A DNA stretch of 64,000 nucleotides, from positions 804,680 through 868,679 of the forward strand of contig CM067509.1 in the NCBI GenBank assembly GCA_034509495.1, given 5' to 3'. The DNA comes from Acestrorhynchus altus (Eukaryota > Chordata > Actinopteri > Characiformes > Acestrorhynchidae). This document shows positions 34,130 through 46,629 of the stretch, piece by piece; within the stretch, counting starts at the first letter, position 1; each line of letters begins with the position of its first letter. The notes under the pieces were generated by a model that did no database searches, had not been told where the DNA came from, and was given only the letters and a program-made list of their open reading frames with translations. Position numbers and translations under genes: made by a program.

Positions 34130-35244
34130 GGTATACAGGTTTAGATCAATATGCTGTGCTCAGAAATGATTTGCTCTGAACAGTATTTCTATGATAAGCA
34201 TTTTAGTTTGATTCAGACATTACATTTGTAGTGATAAGAATAAATACACAGGCTGCTTAGAGTATTTAAACATAAAAATACTTCATAGACCAAAGCTTCT
34301 CAGAGCTAAAATGATCGAAAACAGTCTCTCACATATCAGGCTGCGTATCTATGAACTGCAATAACTTTGTGAGGAAGCTTTTACCATTGTAAACCATTCT
34401 GATTTGGATTCTCTAGAAAGGAGCATCTACAAAATAAGAATGGATTTAATTATCCATTTATTTTGTAAAATGCATATTTACTTATTTGTGAAGTAATACT
34501 ATTTCATTTAATTGAAAAGGCCCTGTGATTAATAAATCACTGGCCTTTACAGTGCATTCTACCCCACACCCCTCCTCCACATCTGTATCTCTTCCTTTCT
34601 TCACAATGATGAAAGGCTGCCCACCCCAACTGGTTTGAAATATCATCCCAACTCTGTCTGCAACCCAATGCTCTCAGACAAAGAGATTTTGCCACTATCT
34701 GTCACAGAGCTACAGATTGCCATGCTAGGCTAAAAAGGAAGAGGAGAGTGGAACCCCCTGGATGGGGTCATGGGAACCAAAGGAACCAACAATTGTCCTC
34801 TTTATCCCAGATAAACTATCACTTGTCATTGGACGCTTTAATTATGTGGGAGTATGCTGTTGAACCCTTGAATTGGGTTTAGACCACTTTTAAGGATTTT
34901 TATGGAATTAAAATGGCATATGATTCATACATGATACTACCAGTTCTAGAAGGGTGACGTCTAGATTTTCTTCTTCTGAATCAAATTCAACAGCTGAAAG
35001 TGCTTGGAGGGGCTAATGCCAACTACCAGTTGTTACATCATTACATTACACTGATAAACAATCAGTCTCAGGGTCAGCAGTTAGACGGCACTGCACATAT
35101 AAAATATTTTGAGGCTATTACGCTGTGCAATATTCTGAAATGCCAACTTCAAAGCTTGTTTACAAAACGTCTTCTGCATTGCTCTTAAATCTGTTGGCAA
35201 TTACCATTTCTAGATGGTTACTTTACTATTACAACCGCATTATA
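34128..35244. other. Intergenic, single-copy appearance
   Basis: No frame or repeat recognised. 34560-34900 is more complex in composition than its flanks, with no family resemblance. Confidence 0.5.
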
Positions 35245-35640
35245 CAACAGTCGTGACATTGAAACCACCTGCCTGCTATCATATACTAGTACACGCCCAT
35301 CATTCCACTAAAAGAGCTCTGAACAATCGAGATATGAACTCCACAAACACTTCTGTATTTGTCCTGTGGTAACAGGCCAAACTTAGGTCTTCTAGTTGTG
35401 GCAGCCTCATGAAGCATCAGTATCATTGGTTCACCAGTTGTCCTTCCTCGGAGCACTTCTTGGTAGATACTGACCACTGCATACTGGAAATACCCTACAA
35501 GTCCTGCCTAATCTCTTGTAGATGCCGTCACAATTTGGTTCTTGTCAAAGGGTTTCAGATTCTTACATTTGTCCATTTTTCATACTTCAAGTCATTACCT
35601 TCACCTGTTAGTGGTTTTAATGTAATGGCTGATTAAATCC
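35245..35640 (-). mobile_element. Tc1-like element, internally deleted
   Basis: Ends are inverted: GACATTGAAACCACCTGCCT near 35257 and, in reverse complement, a CAGCCATTACATTAAAACCA stretch from about 35630. The minus strand encodes a decayed transposase start beginning MDKCKNLKPFDKNQIV, with a helix-turn-helix remnant VVSIYQEVLRGRTTGEP. The catalytic half is deleted. This family is common in fish. Confidence 0.75.
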
Positions 35641-36084
35641 AATTTCAGCACTCCACAATCTAAAATTCCTTCCCTGCATCCCTGCAACTGGCAATGTCTC
35701 TCATTAAGGTTGGTCTTCTACACTGGACTGTGGCAATCAGCCCCTGCTTTGATGTGACCTGCAGGTCACAGCTCAGGGAAATGGAAGCATATGCCGGGAG
35801 AGCAAAAGAGCAAGATGCAGTCTGAAGGCAGCGGTGAATGTCAGTGTCTTTCTCTGACTGAACAAGGTCTGACGTCAAGTCCAGGTGTTGGAGAGAAAGA
35901 TGGAGCTATAATTGTGGCCTGAATGCTTGGATGTTTTTGTGACCATTACTAACAGTATTTTCTAAAGGTCATATACTGTATCATGGAAAACAGATTTTTT
36001 TTATCACTGTTCTGAGAATTAAAGAATGATTTTATGTGAGAAAACAACAAAGCACATATAACCCAGAGGTAATTGGAGTAACTA
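35641..36084. other. Intergenic, nothing recognised
   Basis: A 72-codon minus frame at 35660-35878 has no domain. No repeat resemblance. Confidence 0.5.
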
Positions 36085-36452
36085 TCTCTGTTGTCCAGTA
36101 AATGCTTTGTAGTAGATTTTGGAGTTTAGCTGTTAGGATTTGATTGAAAGAGCACTAGTGAAGTCATTATGTTGGATGATAAACACCCCCACCTCAGCCT
36201 CATCCCAAATGCATTGGATGGAGCAGCTTAATTTCAGAGAACACAGTAACTGCTTCACACCTGATGTTAGTGCCAACAGTTCATTCATGTTTATCTCCTC
36301 CAGAGAGTCCTATTCTATTGGCAGCACTTTTCTACAGGGGCAAGACAAGCTTTATGTGTATTTACGTTTCTGTGACAGCATTGGGTGCATCTGAAAGCAG
36401 CTGAATGCCTTCTATTATAAGGGGCACCAAAAAGATTTGGACATATAATTCA
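36085..36452 (+). mobile_element. Tc1/mariner-type MITE copy
   Basis: TTTTGGAGTTTAGCTGTTAG GATTTGATTG, then ATGTTTATCTCCTCCAGAGA GTCCTATTCTATTGGCAG and, at the end, AAGATTTGGACATATAATTC match the short fish MITE also present at 3990-4540 and, inverted, at 55945-56275. Confidence 0.65.
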
Positions 36453-37439
36453 TTTCTGGCTTATGTCATTGTTATGGTTCACAGGTGGGACTAAACTAAA
36501 GTAACTGTTTTTAGCATTGTAAAAATATTTTTCTAATTATTTGTCTATGTCTTATTGGTGTCCAGTTGGCAAGATATAGTAGGTTACCTTTTAGCCTAGT
36601 GCCCACTCTCCCGTAAGGGGCTTCCCTGCACTGTTTGGCAGTTGTCTGCATGTTTCTTTATCCAGAAAGTTCATTTTCAGCCTCTTCACCTGCACTTGGG
36701 AGCATGAACATCCCCAAAATATTCCACCACAGGGAGCAATGAAGCAGACGAATGAATCTGGTTAGGATCATATGCACTGAATTGCTGTCTTACTGCATAC
36801 ACAAATATGACGAAAACCATAATGCAAGTACAAGATAGGTCTCTAGGAAAATACAGAATCCTCCTCAGACCTAACATTACTTCATGCCGAGCAATCCCAG
36901 CTTGTGTGTAAAAATAGTACCTCATCCGAGTTTACTCCTGAATTAATTTGGGAACAGATCATTTAAAATAACTTCCAGAGATACTTCGATAGCTCTTAGC
37001 CACTCAAATTTGGGGTTACTCCTGCATTTAGAGGAGATTAAAGACCTGCTCAGCCCTGTGGACAGAGATTGCACTCACCAGCGAATTCAATTCTGGTCTA
37101 AAAGGATACTGAGCAAATGGTTAAACACCGTTTATCTCAAAAAAATGACCTTCACATTTACTCTGGGATGACCGGAGAGAATGATTGCCTGTAATTATTT
37201 TTTAAAAAATGGAGCTGATTGTTTAATTAGCTCAAGAGTTCTGTGGCAAATAGGAATTAGTTCCAGTCTCTGAACAGATGAGAAATGTATAAAGGCTGGT
37301 GGTCAACCACTGGACTGTGTAGGTCTGAAGAATAGTGTGAGATCTTTTGTGCTCATGTAGGATCTGGCAGAAAGATCTTTGTCTTTGCATTGCATTATCA
37401 AGCCCAAATCTAAGACAAAGTAACCCCCTGACGTGAGAC
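36453..37439. other. Intergenic, nothing recognised
   Basis: No repeat family or exon identified. Confidence 0.5.
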
Positions 37440-37830
37440 ACGCTGGTAGGCAGTTAATGGGGGGTCTGGGCTGAAAGACATGGCAGTTGTGTGGCAGCTC
37501 CTGGTTTATGTACCCAGGACTGTTCAGCCCAGCACCCATGCACCAGCATTCTCAGCAGTAGCAGGCATCTGAGCTCTCAGGGCTACAGCGTGGCGACCAC
37601 TGAGCCCGGGCCAGGTTGGTCATTGGTGTTGCACGCCACAGCTGCTCCAGCATCTGTAGTATCCAATGCATCACCTTCAAGGGGTGGTCCACCATCTAGG
37701 GGGAGACCCAAGCACGCCGTCTAATGCGCTTCCTCCAGGCACCACTCCCAGGTGCTTCTGCATTCTCCAGCGAACCCATGCAGCAGATTGCCAACCAGCT
37801 CTCCATGAATCTGGAGAACCCAGCTACCTC
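37440..37830. other. GC-richer block of unknown nature beside an LTR fragment
   Basis: Distinctly GC-richer than its surroundings, with open + frames of 77 and 65 codons (SPSRGGPPSRGRPKHAV). It adjoins the LTR-like fragment at 37835-38110 much as the Pro/Ala-coding block adjoins the LTR at 20286, so it may be internal element sequence. The strand does not agree, which leaves this uncertain. Confidence 0.3.
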
Positions 37831-37834
37831 CATA

Positions 37835-38110
37835 CTGTAGTATTCAGTTCAGTCTTTCTGTAATGTTTTGTACAGAAACAGACTGACAGCAACAGCAACT
37901 CTAACAACAAAGGACCGACAAGGAGAGACTGAAACAAAGGGTCCTAGAAACAATGACAACATTAGACACACCTGGAACAGGATAATGAAGGGGCAGGGTT
38001 ACAAATGAGACACAGATGAGAATGGACGGAGCAAAGGAGGAGAGAGGACCAAAACAAGACCAAACACGTGTGCTCAGAAGCACAAGGAGGAAAGACAATA
38101 CAAGATGGGA
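37835..38110 (-). mobile_element. LTR-like fragment, third copy of the family
   Basis: ACACACCTGGAACAGGATAA, GAAGGGGCAGGGTTACAAAT and GGACGGAGCAAAGGAGGAGA match the fragment at 16520-17000 and, inverted, 20286-20548. Confidence 0.5.
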
Positions 38111-38454
38111 ACACAGAAGGTAAACAGGACTGAAACATATCAATTACACCGTTTGTACAATTCAACTTTACTCCAAATGTGAACATGCAAATTAGCTGAA
38201 TAATTAATAACTCATCTGGCCAGGATATTAATCAGCAGATTTACAGTCATAGTTCAGCTTTACATACCTTCCTCCAAATATAGCTATTCAGGTAAGTTAT
38301 GTTAGTTTGGACAGTCGTAGAGGTTAATTTGGAAATTATATCTTAAAGTTTATAAAACGAATAAATGAATAGTCAGTACCATCTTAATAATAATTTAATC
38401 TTCTTGCCATTAAAAACTGCATTTTCCATTTTCATTTGATCTAAAACTTCATTT
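38111..38454. other. Intergenic, nothing recognised
   Basis: AT-rich sequence with no identifiable element. Confidence 0.55.
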
Positions 38455-39095
38455 TTTTTTGCATATTTTTTCACAGCCAAGTTCTCCAAACAAGTTCTGA
38501 AAATAAATAAGGAGATCCCAATTAGACAAATGAGAAATATTTTACAAATGGTCTTTTATTTATTCAAAATGATCCAATATTACATATCAATGAATAGCAA
38601 AATGTGGAGAAAGCCACTGCTGTCCAGAAGTCTGTTGTTTGCTAAAGATCACAGGGACAGAATGCTGTTGAAACAATGTTTTGTGGACAGATAAGAATCG
38701 ACATTTTGGTTTAAATGAAAAGTGTTTTGTTTGGAGAAAGAAAAATGTTACATTCTGCTGTAGAGGACGTATCCCATCTGTGAAATATGATGTGGGCACT
38801 ATCATAGCCAATTTTGCTGCATACTGGCTAGGACGGCTTGCTATCACTGATGGAACAATGAATTCTGAATTATACCACCATGACATAATTGAAGCTATTT
38901 ATTCCTATGATTCCTTCAGGCTAAAGTGCAGCACTAATTAACAATGACCATTATAAATGTTTAGCTGCACAAGGGGGTCAACTTCACATACTTTTGGCAC
39001 TCACAGATATAAGTAATATAACTGCAAATTGATAATCTGATGATGTTTTAGATCCAAATTATGGTGAAATATGGAAAAATACAATTACAATCCAT
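38455..39095 (+). mobile_element. Tc1-like element, internally deleted, both ends present
   Basis: The left end (AATGATCCAATATTACATAT near 38570) and the right end (CACATACTTTTGGCACTCAC AGATATAAGTAATAT near 38980) are long inverted counterparts. Between them a + strand transposase piece reads LWTDKNRHFGLNEKCFVWRK (first catalytic Asp changed within the family pattern WTDETKIxLFG) and LGRLAITDGTMNSELYHHDI. The C-terminal third is deleted. The right end of a second copy is at 48546-48780. Confidence 0.8.
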
Positions 39096-40436
39096 TATTA
39101 AAGAGCATATGATTATGTGCTCCAGCTATAAGATCACAAAAGATTAGCTTATAGCAGGTTTTCTTTTAATGTGTGTCCTCTGTATTAAAGATTATATTAA
39201 AGATTCTTGAAAGGTCACACTCAGAAGTCAATTCAGGTCTAGAATAATAGACAAGTCAAGTTTAATTGAAGTCTTACATAAAGGTTTTACACAAAATTGA
39301 CAAACATTGTGACTGACCTAAGTATATGTCACTTGACTTAAAGCATTATGCAAGTCTCGCTTGGTCCTGAGCTACCCCTTACAGTTGGGAAGTGGGTTTG
39401 TGCTTTGAGTATCATTCAAGAAGGAAACTATTAAATATAATTACAAGGACTATTACATAGTGAGTCCTTGCCCTATTCAAGTAATCACAAAATGTGTAAA
39501 TTTTATATTTTGTTGACTAAAAATTCTAATTTTAGTCATTCACCTGAGCCTCATAGTTCAGGTTAGTGTTACTGAACAGCAAAACATCACTGTTTATAAG
39601 TTTCAGACATAACTCTATAAATGCCCAATTATTTTGACTTATCTCTACTGAATGTGTAATGTATTGCTTTGGCTACAAGGCTCATTTGCTGTGCTGTGCT
39701 GTCAGCTGTAAGTGCAGTGTAGAGGCAGGGGGTAATTGTAGCCCTGCACGAACGCGAAAGCCCCCCGCTGACGGCAGACTGCATCAGAATGCATGTGATT
39801 ATCTTGCAGCTAGCAGAAGGAGGAGGAAATCACAGCTCATCCAGCACCTTTGGCAGCAGATGGACTGAGAAAAATAGTATGACTTGGTGTTTGGCCTTCT
39901 GGAAATGGAGGGTTTTGATGGTGATTGTTAGTAATTACACGGCCAGAATCTCACTCCTTGACAGATTTTGGATGGACTGGGGGGAACAAATGGTGGGTTG
40001 TCCTCCACTGATGGTGCCAGATTCTTCCAGCAGCATTCTTGCCAGTATCGCACATCACAAGTAATGGGTTCTGGTGAGAGCATTCTCTTCATTCACAGTA
40101 TCTGCAAATTGTAAGTTGGTAAATGTTCAAGCGATATTACATCTCATTCACTTTAACTAGTGCAGTTAAAATGTAAATATTATGAAAAAAAATTACAAAA
40201 AAGATTAATTGACATACATTTTATATACATTATATTATACAAAGTAGAAAGTTTCCAGCATTTATTTTTATTGATTATTTTTATTATTTTGTTCTGTACA
40301 TTTTTTTATTATCATACAAACAGATGTACAGTACCAGACAGTTCTACTTCATTTATAGACTAAATACTTGTTTGGGGCTCCTTTATCATGATTTACTGCA
40401 TTCGTGCAAGATGGCATGGAAGCAATCAGACAGTGG
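39096..40436. other. Intergenic, with a single-copy-looking GC-richer block
   Basis: 39240-39290 resembles a LINE tail (AGACAAGTCAAGTTTAATTG). 39660-40070 has balanced composition, several CpGs and open + frames of 69 and 91 codons without domains, and is a candidate regulatory or conserved element. The remainder is AT-rich. Confidence 0.45.
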
Positions 40437-40870
40437 CACTGCTGAGATGTTACTAAAGCCCATGTTACAGTACTTTGATAGTGGTCTTCAGCTCATCTGC
40501 TGGGGCAGGTGTTTCTCATCCTCCTCTTCACAATACCCCATAGATTCTGAATGGGGTTCATGACTGGAGAGTTGGCTGGTCAATCAGGCACAGTGATACT
40601 ATGTTCAGAAAACCACTTTGTAGTAGCTTTGGCTATGTGAGCAGGTTAGATGTCCCTGTTGCTCATGCACCTTTTCCTAATACCTATGTCCCTTTCAGTC
40701 AATTACCAACATGCTTTGAAACAGCACTTTGCAAACAGCCAGCCATGAACCACTCCGTTTACCGTGTGGAGGGTGTTGCTGGTTGCCTTCCTGACAACTG
40801 TCAGGTCAGCAGTCTTCCTCATGGTTGTGGTTTCATGTGCTGTATTTACTCCCATTATAATAATGGTATA
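40437..40870 (-). mobile_element. Tc1-like element (family B), internally deleted
   Basis: On the minus strand a frame near 40820 begins MRKTADLTVVRKATSNTLHT, the N-terminus of a well-known fish Tc1 transposase, followed by AKCCFKAC in place of the helix-turn-helix AKEAGCS. The + strand at 40480-40600 carries the antisense of the C-terminal half (ATACCCCATAGATTCTGAAT; GAGTTGGCTGGTCAATCAGG corresponds to WPANSPD...NPIENLWG). The middle is deleted. Same family as 11620-11985. Confidence 0.75.
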
Positions 40871-41059
40871 ATCATGCAATGCTGGATTGCAGTTATGTTT
40901 CAGGCAGATATGTGAATGACATGAGGTGATTAGGCACTGAAGGTGTAAAATTGCTTCCCCTGCCGCCCTATAAAAAGGTAGGTTTGTGTACCTGTTAGTG
41001 AGTGAATGTTCACTTCTAGACACGCCTTTACGACATGCTTGAAGACATTTTGCTCAGCT

Positions 41060-41565
41060 GACAGACTTAATGAGAGGGTGCATCAGGGAACTGAGAGAAG
41101 CAGGAAGGTTGTTTCAATGATTTGCACCACCTAAAACGTTCTGACTAAGCCACTGTTGCCCTTGTTGGCATTGGTGTCATGAGCAAGAAACCTGCACTGC
41201 TACAGACTGGATCCACGTCATCTTTAGTATGAAGGCCACATAGTGAGTGTTTCAGTCTTGTGTTTGTTGTGGAGCAACACACTGACCCAACTGCTGGTGT
41301 GATGATCTGAGCAGCCATTGCATATGACAGTTGGTCACCCCTAGTAGTGATAGGAGGGACACTAACAGCTCAGCTGTACGTGCAGGACAACCTGCAGCCA
41401 CATGTATTACCTCTCATGGCAGGGCATCCAACTAACATTTCTCAGTGGTTTCCCAGGAATGTCTGGAATGAACGTTTCAGCAATAATTCAACTTCCTTTA
41501 TAAAACAGTTCTACAATGTGACCATAAACATTTAGAAAGGCCTGGTGAATGTGACCCCTCTGTGA
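41060..41565 (+). mobile_element. Tc1-like transposase remnant
   Basis: Near 41295-41420 the + strand reads GVMI*AAIAYDSWSPLVVIG GTLTAQLYVQ DNLQPHVLPLMAG, matching the middle of a common fish Tc1 transposase (GVMVWGAIAYDSRSPLV...YVxDILxPHVLPLMxG). The catalytic QDNARPH segment and the 3' part are replaced by unrelated text. Inactive. Confidence 0.8.
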
Positions 41566-41967
41566 TGAATCTCAGAATTAGTCTTTAATCAGAGAGGGTT
41601 GGTGACTCATGTGCGAAACCATTCTGGGAGCTTGTGGTGTGATGTCAGAATAGTTGGCATGGTGATTTAGAGTGCGCATGCAATATGTGCCTGACCCATC
41701 TCACCGTCTGTGCTCCACATAACAGTATGCTTGCTGCACACTGATGTAAATAGCTTAAAACATAAACCCATATAATGGAACAAAGGGTTGGGTACAAGTA
41801 ATATAATAGGCTGCTGTTTATCAGTTGTCAATGTAATGGCTTGTATGTTTGAAGAGAAAATACGGTTTTATTTTTGTAACTAGTTCTAAATTAAACTTTT
41901 GCAAACTAATGCGACGCTATGCAAGTAACTGCTGAAAAAAATATCCCAAATTGATTCCAAATTATTG
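41566..41967. other. Intergenic, nothing recognised
   Basis: No repeat or frame identified; it may contain the decayed 3' end of the preceding Tc1. Confidence 0.5.
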
Positions 41968-42290
41968 AATGGTAGATTGTGTTCTTCTGGCTGCTCCCTT
42001 TAGGGGTTGCCACATCTGCCTCCATCTTGCTCGATCCCCTACCTCGTCTACTGTTACACCAACCATCTCCATGTCCACCTTCACTACATCCATAAAGGTC
42101 TTCTTCTTCTCCTTCAGCCCTGCAGCTCCATCTCCAACACCATTCTTTAACCAATATATCCACTATTCCTCCTCAACACATGTCCAAACCATCTCAACCT
42201 GGCCTCTCTCTCTCCAAACTGCTCCATCTTCACTGTCCCTCTGATCTGCTCATTTCTAATCTTGTCCATCCTTGTCACTCCCAACTAAAA
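41968..42290 (-). mobile_element. Non-LTR retrotransposon ORF2 C-terminal/3' end fragment
   Basis: The minus strand reads KTFMDVVKVDMEMVGVTVDE and RARWRQMWQPLKGAARRT, the C-terminal signature of a fish LINE reverse transcriptase (pattern MDVVKEDMxxVGVTExDAxDRxRWRxxI...GDP). Its 3' non-coding continuation matches the sense fragment at 4150-4330 (TGGCGACCCCTAAAGGGAGC-like). 5'-truncated. Confidence 0.75.
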
Positions 42291-43312
42291 TCTTAGCATC
42301 AGTTTGTATACCATCATTATTTTATGTATTACTGCATAAACAGTAAATTAAGCCAATTCATCTTCAAATTCTGTTTCCAATTCTTTTCAGAAAGGAACCA
42401 CTCCAGCACACCTTATTTATTTCCTATTTACTTAAGGCCTCATGCACAGCCCTTGGGACTAAATATAACACACCAGAAACATGTGTGAACTTCAAACAAA
42501 TTATGTTGCTGGTGTTCAGGAAACAGGAAATATAGCTCAGTAACCCTCGTCACACTAAACATACATCGCTTTCTGAGAATGAGATTATTGTGGCTGCCAG
42601 GCTGAGACATCAAACGCCACCATCCAACAAGTCCTAGAATGAACAGTACGAAATAGAAATAGGAGGGGTTACGTTTCTCAAAAGGGTTTATTTCTCATCT
42701 ATGTTTTTTACTGACTGCTGGAACGGCATCCCCTTTACAGTCCTATGGGTAACTGATATATTGTGCAAGGTTTAATATCTTCTAGTTGTTTTTGCAGTAA
42801 TACATTAAGAGCCACAGGACAATGTTAAATTCTTTAGAGAGAAGCTGTGAGTTTCTGGTGGTGTATGCAGACGGAAATAGAGTGGACTGATTCACCTACT
42901 GCTTTAGACTTACAGGAAGAATGTAGCCTGATTTATCTCCCATGAAGTCTCAAGTTGCAGCATTTTGGACTTTCCTTCCAGCTAGCTGAGATAATGGGCT
43001 TCGCATGTCCTATTGTGGAACATTTGTTTTACAAATTGCTAACTCATAAGTAATATTTTACTCAGACGCTCAGACGCATATTAATGGAATATGTCACACT
43101 TTTTACCCTATGGAGAAAGTTTACTCCCCTGGAAACAACGAATCTCAGACATTATCACAGATAAGCAGACACTCTTACAAGTTACCAGTGTTAGTTAACA
43201 TGAACTAATGTACATGTTTTCTGTTGTGGTCATGTTGTTTCTATTGAAAGTCCCTTGTAGAAAACAAACTATACTTAAACTGAGCTGTAGTCAAGTTTGT
43301 TTATTTAGTTAT
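42291..43312. other. Intergenic, nothing recognised
   Basis: No repeat family or exon identified. Single-copy appearance. Confidence 0.5.
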
Positions 43313-43313
43313 T

Positions 43314-43458
43314 TATGTATGTGTATGTATGTATGTATGTATGTATGTGTATGTATGTATGTGTGTGTATGTATGTATGTGTGTGTATGTATGTATGTAT
43401 GTATGTATGTGTATGTATGTATGTATGTATGTATGTATGTATGTATGTATGTATGTAT
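43314..43458. repeat. (ATGT)n microsatellite with GTGT interruptions
   Basis: About 145 bp of ATGT units with regularly placed GTGTGT interruptions. Open in several frames only because of the repeat. Confidence 0.97.
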
Positions 43459-43904
43459 TTATTGGTTGGAATAATTGTAGTAACTAATTTGTAGTAAACC
43501 ACTACTGAAATTTAATAAAAACATACTATGGTACACTTAATAATTACTAAGTATACTAGCTTAATTTCTCTACTCGTCTAATACAGTTTGAGTACAGTTA
43601 AGTATTAGAGTAAAGTAGTATTTTCTTTCTTATTTTTAAAACGTGACCACTTATTAAGACTTTTACTTTTTTTTTCACTGTGTCAACAATAACAAGAATG
43701 AGACCACAAACTATCTACATAATAATATTAAAACAAAATAAAATTCAGTTAATTGATGGGGAAATTCATCTTATATAAGGACAGTTACATCACTGTTTTA
43801 TAGTTGTTGAGAAAGCACAACTTGGAAATGTCACATAAATATTACTAATAACTTTAATTGTGTTAAGTTTGCAATAGAGGTGCTGTATTATAAATCAGAC
43901 AGTC
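43459..43904. other. Intergenic, nothing recognised
   Basis: AT-rich, featureless. Confidence 0.55.
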
Positions 43905-44105
43905 AATCAATAAATCAATCTAAGTTTATTTCTATAGCACTTTTTACAACAAAGGAGTCAGAAAGCAGCTTTAAAGAAATCTGGGTCCAAGCCTCAATTA
44001 AGCAAGCCAGCGGGCAACAGGCTAAGAGGAAGATACCTTGAGAGGAACCAAGGTTCCAAAGGGGAACCCATCCTCCTTTGGTCAACAGTGGATAGCACAG
44101 ACATA
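43905..44105 (-). mobile_element. LINE 3' tail
   Basis: AAGTTTATTTCTATAGCACT, then GCAGCTTTAAAGAAATCTGG GTCCAAGCC and GGGGAACCCATCCTCCTTTG are the antisense of the 3' region of a common fish non-LTR element. The sense end of a related copy is at 57640-57835. Confidence 0.75.
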
Positions 44106-46262
44106 AGGCATAAAAAGTCTAATTATCACTTGGTTTTGTGCTATTTAGAGCAAAGGCATCCAGAAAGCAAAGGCATTTGGACGCTGTTAGTAGACGATGG
44201 AATATTCTTTACTTTCAGTGCTGTCATATTATAGAAACGTATTCAATAAAACACAGAATCTCTGAATGTTAGTGCAGCAACAAACATGTCATTTTAGCTG
44301 CCTTCCTCAAACTGTAAGAGTGCAAACAATACAAAGCACATGTTTATTTCTAACACTTTTTTATATAATGAATGATTTTGTAAAAAATTAAATGGAAAAT
44401 GAAAATGGAAAATGGAAATGGAAATTGGGAGCAGACAGAAGCACATGTGGATGAACCAGTTGTGTTCTTTGGACCTCAGGTGTTCCACAGCAAATCAAAA
44501 GGGGGAAACCACATGCCTGTCCACCCATGAATCTCACTTTCTAGCATCTCTGTGTCAGTCATCTGTATGTAAACTCAGTTTGGCCTCATTGCTGCCCATA
44601 TGTTCGTTGATAATGATTTTTTAAACATTATCAAGCAAACATTAAACATTTTTAGCAAAGAATCCAAAAAGCAGAAGAACTGCACAGCTGCACATCATTG
44701 TCAGATTCTGTTAGATATAAACAAATATGTAACCTCCTGGATGCTTCAAGTTAACCTTACCCTGGCAACATTCCACATGAGGCCATTTTCCCACCCGGAT
44801 AGCCGACAGGAGACTTGTGTTGGCAGGAATAATTACAAAAAATATTTACAACGATTTTGTTACAGTGCTGAAAACATTATAACAAAGGTTGTAGCTAGAC
44901 ATGTTTAAGCTGTGAAGGCGATCACTGTTGCTCAAAACCAGCCAATCAAAGCACAGCATTATTCAAGAACACACCGTAAAAGGAAAATCAGCCTGTTTAA
45001 TTCTAAAGCATATAACAGGGTTATTAATAGCCCCATCTGAGCATTTTTAACCCGAGCCAGAGTCACATAGTATTTTTACATCAAACCACAACAGTTCAAT
45101 AAGGATAATAATGCAGATTTTCAAAGCAGCAATTTTTAAAAGTACCACTGCCATTTAAAATGTTATGATATTACATATAAGAAAAAAGAAATCACATAAA
45201 TATACTCTCTTCAGAAGATGAAGGTCTTAATTATTGATAGGAGAAACCATGACGCAGACTATTTAATTCAGACACATTGATTGTTTCTGGGGGATTTTGT
45301 GCCTACGTCGAAACTCAGCTGTGAATGTGATTTGTCAATAATGCTGTCTCGCATTGATTTTACTGTGGCTCATGAAATTTTCATAACTTGAAATGGGTGA
45401 ATCCAAGGCACATGTGGGCTAAACCTTGGAGAACAGCTTGATTTCTCATCCATTTAAACAAAGGAGGGGGTCCAGCCGTGGAGCAGTGCCAAAGATCAGT
45501 AATTAACAGCAGTTGTGTTCTCGTTGGGTTCTGGGGGAATGGGGACTTTCTAGCCTTGTCTGTTTGTCACAACTTTCAAAATAACACTTGCTCTGACACA
45601 GATAAGCTGCTGGACTATCTGAAACTAAACACAAACTTCACTAGAGATTGTTGGTTATGTGGATGCTGGGGTGGAGAGCTGTGAGGGGGTTATTGGTGGA
45701 AAACTTTTCTTTGTCATCATCTTCTTAAGCCCTGAGCACAAACAGACTGTTGCCATGGTTGCATCTGCAGTGGAGGAAATTCCCATCTGTGAAGCTATGC
45801 ATGGCAAACAGTTTGAACATTGCCAAAGCAGTCAGTATCTCAGTCATATGCTCCCATCTCTCTCTGGCTAATTGATTACAATATGTTTATACTGCATATA
45901 AATATAATAGATTTACTCCAATACAGTCCCATGTTGAAAATGAGTATGTGTAACAAACTTTTGCTAAATGCATTGTTTAAGAATGTATTGTTCTTAGAGT
46001 CATATTTATTACTATTAATAAAATGTAAAAGACTGGAGAATAGCTCACTTAAATTGAAGGTATTGATTGATTTATTCATGAAGTGACCAGAGAGGTCCTT
46101 GGTGTGTTGGAGTGGAATGATCCAGCTGCAATATAACATGTTCTTAAACCCAATGAACATTTTAATGATGCTAGTGTTGCATCTGAAAGGTTCCTTGGGT
46201 TCTGCTTAAATTGGGAATTTTTTACACACTAAAAACAGAGGTTAATAATAGTACCTCAGCTG
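44106..46262. other. 2.1 kb single-copy-looking intergenic DNA
   Basis: No gene or repeat family recognised. Frames of 102 codons (44600-44908) and 94 codons (45876-46160, minus) have no domain. 45280-45560 and 45660-45860 show balanced composition. The latter contains GTTGCCATGGTTGC near 45750, similar to an RFX X-box. Possible conserved non-coding blocks. Confidence 0.4.
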
Positions 46263-46265
46263 GTC

Positions 46266-46266
46266 A

Positions 46267-46330
<64 letters not shown>
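46266..46330. repeat. (AAT)n microsatellite
   Basis: About 21 uninterrupted AAT units. Confidence 0.97.
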
Positions 46331-46629
46331 TCCAACTTTTATTGATTAAATGTTGATATATTTTCATATTTTTGGTTTGGTGTGTGTGTGTAAATACTGA
46401 TCACTGAAACCATGGGTAGGTGTGGAGTAACAAAAGCAACAATCCTGCCACAGGGAAGAAGCAGAGGCAACTCAATCTATCAGCTCAATTTATTGTCTTA
46501 TCCAGTCTAATCTAGATAAATCTGTGATAGCTGGAGAACATGGGAACAGTACGCACTGGACATCTACAGATAAGACTAAATGAATGAATGGAAATTTATA
46601 CAACACTTAGTTCAGTCAGCACAGTTTGA
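46331..46629. other. Intergenic, possible SINE tail
   Basis: 46500-46600 (CTGGAGAACATGGGAACAGT; ACTAAATGAATGAATGG) vaguely resembles the 3' end of the SINE at 15269-15455. Otherwise nothing. Confidence 0.35.

Noticed and set aside
37490..37863. GC-rich Ser/Pro frames as host exons
   Set aside because: They adjoin an LTR-like fragment, lack splice signals in the right places, and show no known domain.
43314..43458. Regularly spaced repeats suggestive of an array
   Set aside because: A simple tetranucleotide microsatellite.
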